Below are positions 4,701 to 6,801 of a DNA stretch of 6,801 nucleotides, one piece after another; within the stretch, counting starts at the first letter, position 1; each line of letters starts with the position of its first letter. Source of the DNA: Candidatus Coliplasma caballi. Lineage in GTDB: Bacteria > Bacillota > Clostridia > Oscillospirales > CAG-382. The stretch is taken from assembly GCA_018065365.1 (NCBI GenBank), contig JAGHTH010000074.1:1-6801 (forward strand), read 5' to 3'. The position numbers and the translations under genes were made by a program. The notes beneath the pieces were generated by a model. It did not search any database, was not told the origin of the DNA, and saw nothing but the letters and a program-made list of their open reading frames with translations.

Positions 4701-6801
4701 GGTCGTCGATTCGATCGACGAGATCGACGAGGATTCGGAGGTCGTTACGCTGTTCGGCGGCGGTGCCTTTGACTTTGACTCGTGGGACGGCGAGGAATAC
4801 GATTCCTTTGACACGCAGAAGTTTCTGACTTTCAAATACGAGTACGGCAAAGAGGGCCCGTACAGCAAACGGCCGAACGCGACCGAATACGTCAGCGGGA
4901 TCTCGTTCTTCTCCGGCTCGACGGACTGGTACCCCTCCGCGAAGAACAACACACTCCAGAAATACGCCTATTCGATGGGCTACCATATTCTTGATTCGTA
5001 CGATCTGACGGGCGGGATCTTGAATCACAAAGAAGACGTTACCTACCTTGCGTACACCACGACCTACAACCCGATCCGCGCGATCACGGACTTCGGCATC
5101 TTTACCGCCGAGCCGAAAAGTTCGTATCTGCCTTTGGGGATCGTTTCAAACGGGATCGGCTACGTCGCGAGTCCGGTGCTTTCGCAGGGCGACAAGGAAT
5201 ATTACGACGACGACGGGCGGCAGCGGCTGATGCGAAAGTCGCACGCGTACTTTACGAACGTTGACGACGAAGCGTACCACACCGGCTGGGGCAGCGGCGT
5301 TTCGCTGATGGCGAGAGGGCTGTATTCGACCGGCTATCAGGTCGGCGTGCGCGGTCTGACCGCGGCGGACATTACGTTCTCGTTCTCCAAGTCCGAAGTT
5401 CCGACCGTGAACGGCAAAAACGGCAATCTCTATTACATAGACGCCGCGGATTACGTGAACATCAACGACCGGCGCGTAAACCGTGCGCTCGGAGAGGGCT
5501 GGAAATCGGTACATCCGCTGGAACAGTATTACTACGACAGTTACGACGCGGACGGAAACCTGACCGCTTCGTTCAACATGGGGCTGGACGACAGCCACGT
5601 GTTCTGCCTCTACGTGCGCAACGAAACCATTCCGAACAGGGTGCGCGGCAACTATATCGCGTCCGCGCAGATCGTTTCCTCGATGGACGCGGGTTGTTCG
5701 TTTGACAACGCGCGGATCAACGCCATGGGGAACGGCACGGAGATCGTCAACATCGCTTCGCCGATGCAGCCGATTTCTTCGGCGTATCCGGACGTGATGC
5801 GCGAATCGGCGGTTTACTATCAAGAGCCGAAAGACCTGATTCAATACACCGACGGGTGTTTCTACGTGGTCGTTTCCTACACCGACGTTTACGACGACGG
5901 GTTGGGCGGCATCCGCGTGGTCGAGCAGAAGCAGGGCGAGACGAAGGCCTCCAAGCTCACGCTTCCGCTGACCGACGGCGCGCAAAAGGACTACGTGCGC
6001 GGTACGCTTGCCGCGCTGACCGCCATGGGTCCCGATTTCAACCTCGGAGACGACGGGAAACCGCTTGGCGACAAGGAACTGATCAAAAAGCGGAACAGCC
6101 GCGCGGGTTACTATTTGTACACCGTCAAGAGCGGTACGCCGATCAGCCGTCTGTGCGTGCAGAAGACCACCACGGTGGGATCTGCCGGGCAGGGCGAATG
6201 GCACGAAAAGGAAGCGGACGCGGCGGAATATTTCCTGCAAGCCGACGACACGTTTGAGCCGTTCTGTATGCAGGCGTACGGAAGCGGCGTGCGGCAGTAC
6301 ATTGCCGCAAGGCGATACGACTTCTCCACGACGCAGAACAAATACCGTTATATTTCGGACATCGCGATCGTCCGTGTCAGTATGCACGACCGGGCGTTCC
6401 ACACCGACGCCGCGGAAGCGGGCGCTTCGGATTACCCGTTCTACGTGGAATCCAACCTGCTGGACGGGCAGATCGGCGATCCCGGCAACATGGAATCGGT
6501 GGTCATCGCGTTCAAGCGCGTTGCGGACGCGAAAAAGGCGATCAAGAACGTGAAATTCTCGTCCGACGACCTCGGCGAGTTCTTCGAGTACCAAACGCTG
6601 ACCTATCAGCGCGCAAATTCCGAGCCGCTGCGGATCGCCGGCTTCGGAAACGAAAGCATCTACATCTACTACACCAAAGAGGTCGGCGCGGACGACTTTT
6701 ACACCGGGCCGAAGGTGCTTTGGGAAGATCTGTACAACGATCCCGACACCGATTGGGAGAACATCGACTGGCGCACGGTGGATCTTTCCACCATTGATAC
6801 C
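1633..6801 (+). CDS. Giant exported membrane protein with central hydrophobic block and MABP-like beta repeats (3' end outside window)
   Basis: One frame is open from ATG 1633 to the last base, giving 1,723 codons without a stop. The product is not recognised as a named family. AAAGGA at 1617-1622 precedes the ATG by 10 nt, and the gene starts one base after the protease stop. Visible order: signal peptide (1-34); mostly helical, charged region (about 36-676) with amphipathic stretches near 217-251, a CxxC at C383/C386 and a likely coiled coil at 617-676; hydrophobic Gly/Ala-rich block (679-753); then a long beta-rich region with many aromatic and Thr/Ser residues, at least four divergent repeats (about 892-956, 1085-1160, 1340-1431, 1570-1642) and acidic patches. 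A helical domain with a hydrophobic block followed by a membrane-binding-type beta-prism region recalls pore-forming or adhesive proteins. Direct homology is not shown, and a surface receptor or scaffold is equally possible. The C-terminus and any anchor are unseen. Confidence 0.9.
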   Translation, partial: MAIWAICKKMLRAALCAVLACSMAFAGFVRTVVAAEDPDRVLNSMSQEEFERAVKTGEALGEANGAKLYVSDIMIGTGYTEAEAKSAITRAGYYVFGQNLNEGAGGYEKKEIKYTYIGYKLTSDRSKAITNISLMDQNGGYEPYSYYEKAKEMYAGLADATNLMQRACREFTENLKKGNKNAVAAKECLNIFCVPKTSKEFSGPLFGDYLTTGSISAEKCEELLLVLNTLITNITMTQIAIANIDTTLEAQKIEGTEILSETGVCGYSDLTDAGNWLADAYNALETKIVKGENGKDVEQKNIPGDDSDTAQDYFDQIYVLNKAMNGGFSEAAVSYLKSVKLKGKIDFSTGYINASGAYSVYDFLKEAPRGALAGFLHALPEVCGLCHFTEVLEICAADASHRIPKTLKTNFVYHVNWIDAITKGIGALGYDPYNANTRNIYEDTVSVYREEINAFVVSLQTFFDQYDRAVKESAKGTNSDEAPLSEEELIAKTASTGEIDGSGFCPELYLGLYKTLEKFEVSVLREGRKTTLSLAEYFQQIDTAYRASLQEKSSAAEKEQSRWIYSALAYPIITSLTNGQWFALRTNMLETVIALSLLTEKELYAMREKYKIIGKELTEEDHVEAFSVWNNTNRELIEAENVAMTSDQTQRTFEEKLYSQVTSNYQTAEKRHVDSLIKCGLVAAGCVAGVLIAFTIYKVAVAVTVGAFSTGGILAIGAGGIAVTCSLIIGAAFTATFAVVFIVALGFLIAWLVEHFKTPKPTYSSIPTLMMDCVTDINNTVISHVNYYVVRDQYGNPADINGFNAKKWTVLYYTTDPKGGSPLTCNASGSYFGSVMGNTSRPDDSCPLAKFTRYDPFNLNNNCYKDTVGGIYVWFFTEDSLNHIFKTGLRQKYVAGIRIAVGKTAEAAMSSLAMAKGYYVIEHNLAPSSKYFVYVAYSTTKDPDKALRDIRVAYGTMEKELYYGQLKYANVLPEGMEKCPLETCDVSDDTVEATAFSYTLFTAQIEASSGIVFGDPILSNGFEVVDSIDEIDEDSEVVTLFGGGAFDFDSWDGEEYDSFDTQKFLTFKYEYGKEGPYSKRPNATEYVSGISFFSGSTDWYPSAKNNTLQKYAYSMGYHILDSYDLTGGILNHKEDVTYLAYTTTYNPIRAITDFGIFTAEPKSSYLPLGIVSNGIGYVASPVLSQGDKEYYDDDGRQRLMRKSHAYFTNVDDEAYHTGWGSGVSLMARGLYSTGYQVGVRGLTAADITFSFSKSEVPTVNGKNGNLYYIDAADYVNINDRRVNRALGEGWKSVHPLEQYYYDSYDADGNLTASFNMGLDDSHVFCLYVRNETIPNRVRGNYIASAQIVSSMDAGCSFDNARINAMGNGTEIVNIASPMQPISSAYPDVMRESAVYYQEPKDLIQYTDGCFYVVVSYTDVYDDGLGGIRVVEQKQGETKASKLTLPLTDGAQKDYVRGTLAALTAMGPDFNLGDDGKPLGDKELIKKRNSRAGYYLYTVKSGTPISRLCVQKTTTVGSAGQGEWHEKEADAAEYFLQADDTFEPFCMQAYGSGVRQYIAARRYDFSTTQNKYRYISDIAIVRVSMHDRAFHTDAAEAGASDYPFYVESNLLDGQIGDPGNMESVVIAFKRVADAKKAIKNVKFSSDDLGEFFEYQTLTYQRANSEPLRIAGFGNESIYIYYTKEVGADDFYTGPKVLWEDLYNDPDTDWENIDWRTVDLSTIDT
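3667..3891 (+). other. Central Gly/Ala-rich hydrophobic block of the giant protein
   Basis: Residues 679-753 contain only one charged residue (K698) and no Pro. They read as about 680-697, then 699-716, 719-736 and 737-753. Two to four membrane helices are possible, so I cannot tell on which side the C-terminal region lies. Gly and Ala are frequent (for example GAGG at 717-720), as in tightly packed or insertable helical hairpins. The block ends sharply at EHFKTPKP. The segment just before it (about 617-676) is a charged, probably coiled-coil helix. Confidence 0.75.
4306..4500 (+). repeat. Beta-prism-like protein repeat A
   Basis: This covers residues 892-956. It opens with KYVAGIRIAVG, has a GYYVIEHNL centre and closes with the core YVAYSTTKDPDKALRDIRV (934-952). 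The layout GI..(x)..GY..(x)..YxxYTxxxxxxxIxDIxV is the pattern I associate with MABP (MVB12-associated beta-prism) domains. Family assignment is tentative, but the relation to repeat B is clear. Confidence 0.55.
4885..5112 (+). repeat. Beta-prism-like protein repeat B
   Basis: This covers residues 1085-1160. It opens with EYVSGISFFSG, has a GYHILDSYDL centre and closes with the core YLAYTTTYNPIRAITDFGI (1138-1156). The core aligns without gaps to repeat A with 8 of 19 identities and mostly conservative changes. ITDF closely matches the ITDI strand of MABP domains. It is the best-preserved copy. Confidence 0.6.
5650..5925 (+). repeat. Beta-prism-like protein repeat C
   Basis: This covers residues 1340-1431. 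It opens with NYIASAQIVSS and closes with the core YVVVSYTDVYDDGLGGIRV (1411-1429). The core aligns without gaps to repeat A with 9 of 19 identities. The central part is longer than in A and B, which suggests an insertion between strands. Confidence 0.45.
6340..6558 (+). repeat. Beta-prism-like protein repeat D
   Basis: This covers residues 1570-1642. It opens with KYRYISDIAIVR and closes with the core VIAFKRVADAKKAIKNVKF (1624-1642). The core aligns without gaps to the others, mainly through conservative changes plus shared A, D, K and A positions. This is the most divergent of the four copies called. Confidence 0.4.

Noticed and set aside
5146..6594. 482-codon open frame on the minus strand
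   Set aside because: Same cause: an antisense shadow of the beta-repeat region, with Arg/Val/His-rich composition and no supporting start signals.
1..6801. CRISPR arrays, tRNA genes, insertion sequences or attachment sites
   Set aside because: No regularly spaced direct repeats, tRNA-like arms, transposase reading frames or flanking inverted repeats were seen.

Overview
The window looks like chromosomal DNA of a low-to-moderate GC Gram-positive bacterium, most likely a Clostridia-type member of the Bacillota. The evidence is AAAGGAG-type ribosome binding sites, a canonical extended -10 sigma-A promoter, AT-rich intergenic DNA against GC-rich codons (GCG, GAC, AAC, TCG), and a Rho-independent terminator with a long U tract. 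No taxonomic marker gene is present, so this is an inference.

Layout. Bases 1-132 are the 3' end of an upstream transcription unit. It holds strong RNA-like stem-loops (or the last 30 codons of a reading frame) and ends in an intrinsic terminator. Bases 133-318 are a purine-rich spacer with an imperfect 22-bp tandem repeat, a palindrome over the -35 box and one good promoter (256-284). From there a tightly packed operon of three genes runs to the right edge, all on the + strand: a 223-aa seven-helix membrane protein (319-990), a 217-aa PrsW-type intramembrane protease (978-1631, overlapping its upstream neighbour by 13 nt), and a giant exported membrane protein (1633 to beyond 6801, at least 1,723 aa, beginning one base after the protease stop).

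The giant gene fills three quarters of the window and is open at its 3' end. Its product has a signal peptide, about 640 residues of mostly helical, possibly coiled-coil sequence, a Gly/Ala-rich hydrophobic block of about 75 residues (2-4 membrane helices), then more than 950 residues of beta-rich sequence. That part contains at least four divergent copies of a repeat whose core resembles the MABP-type beta-prism (MVB12-associated) pattern. I do not recognise it as a named family.

How the genes may work together (inference): translational coupling suggests the 7TM protein, the intramembrane protease and the giant exported membrane protein act as one envelope system. Possible schemes are a sensor-like 7TM protein with a protease that processes either the giant protein or an unseen substrate, or a membrane-perturbing/adhesive protein with its maturation factors. 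No sigma/anti-sigma pair, the classical PrsW partner, is in the window.
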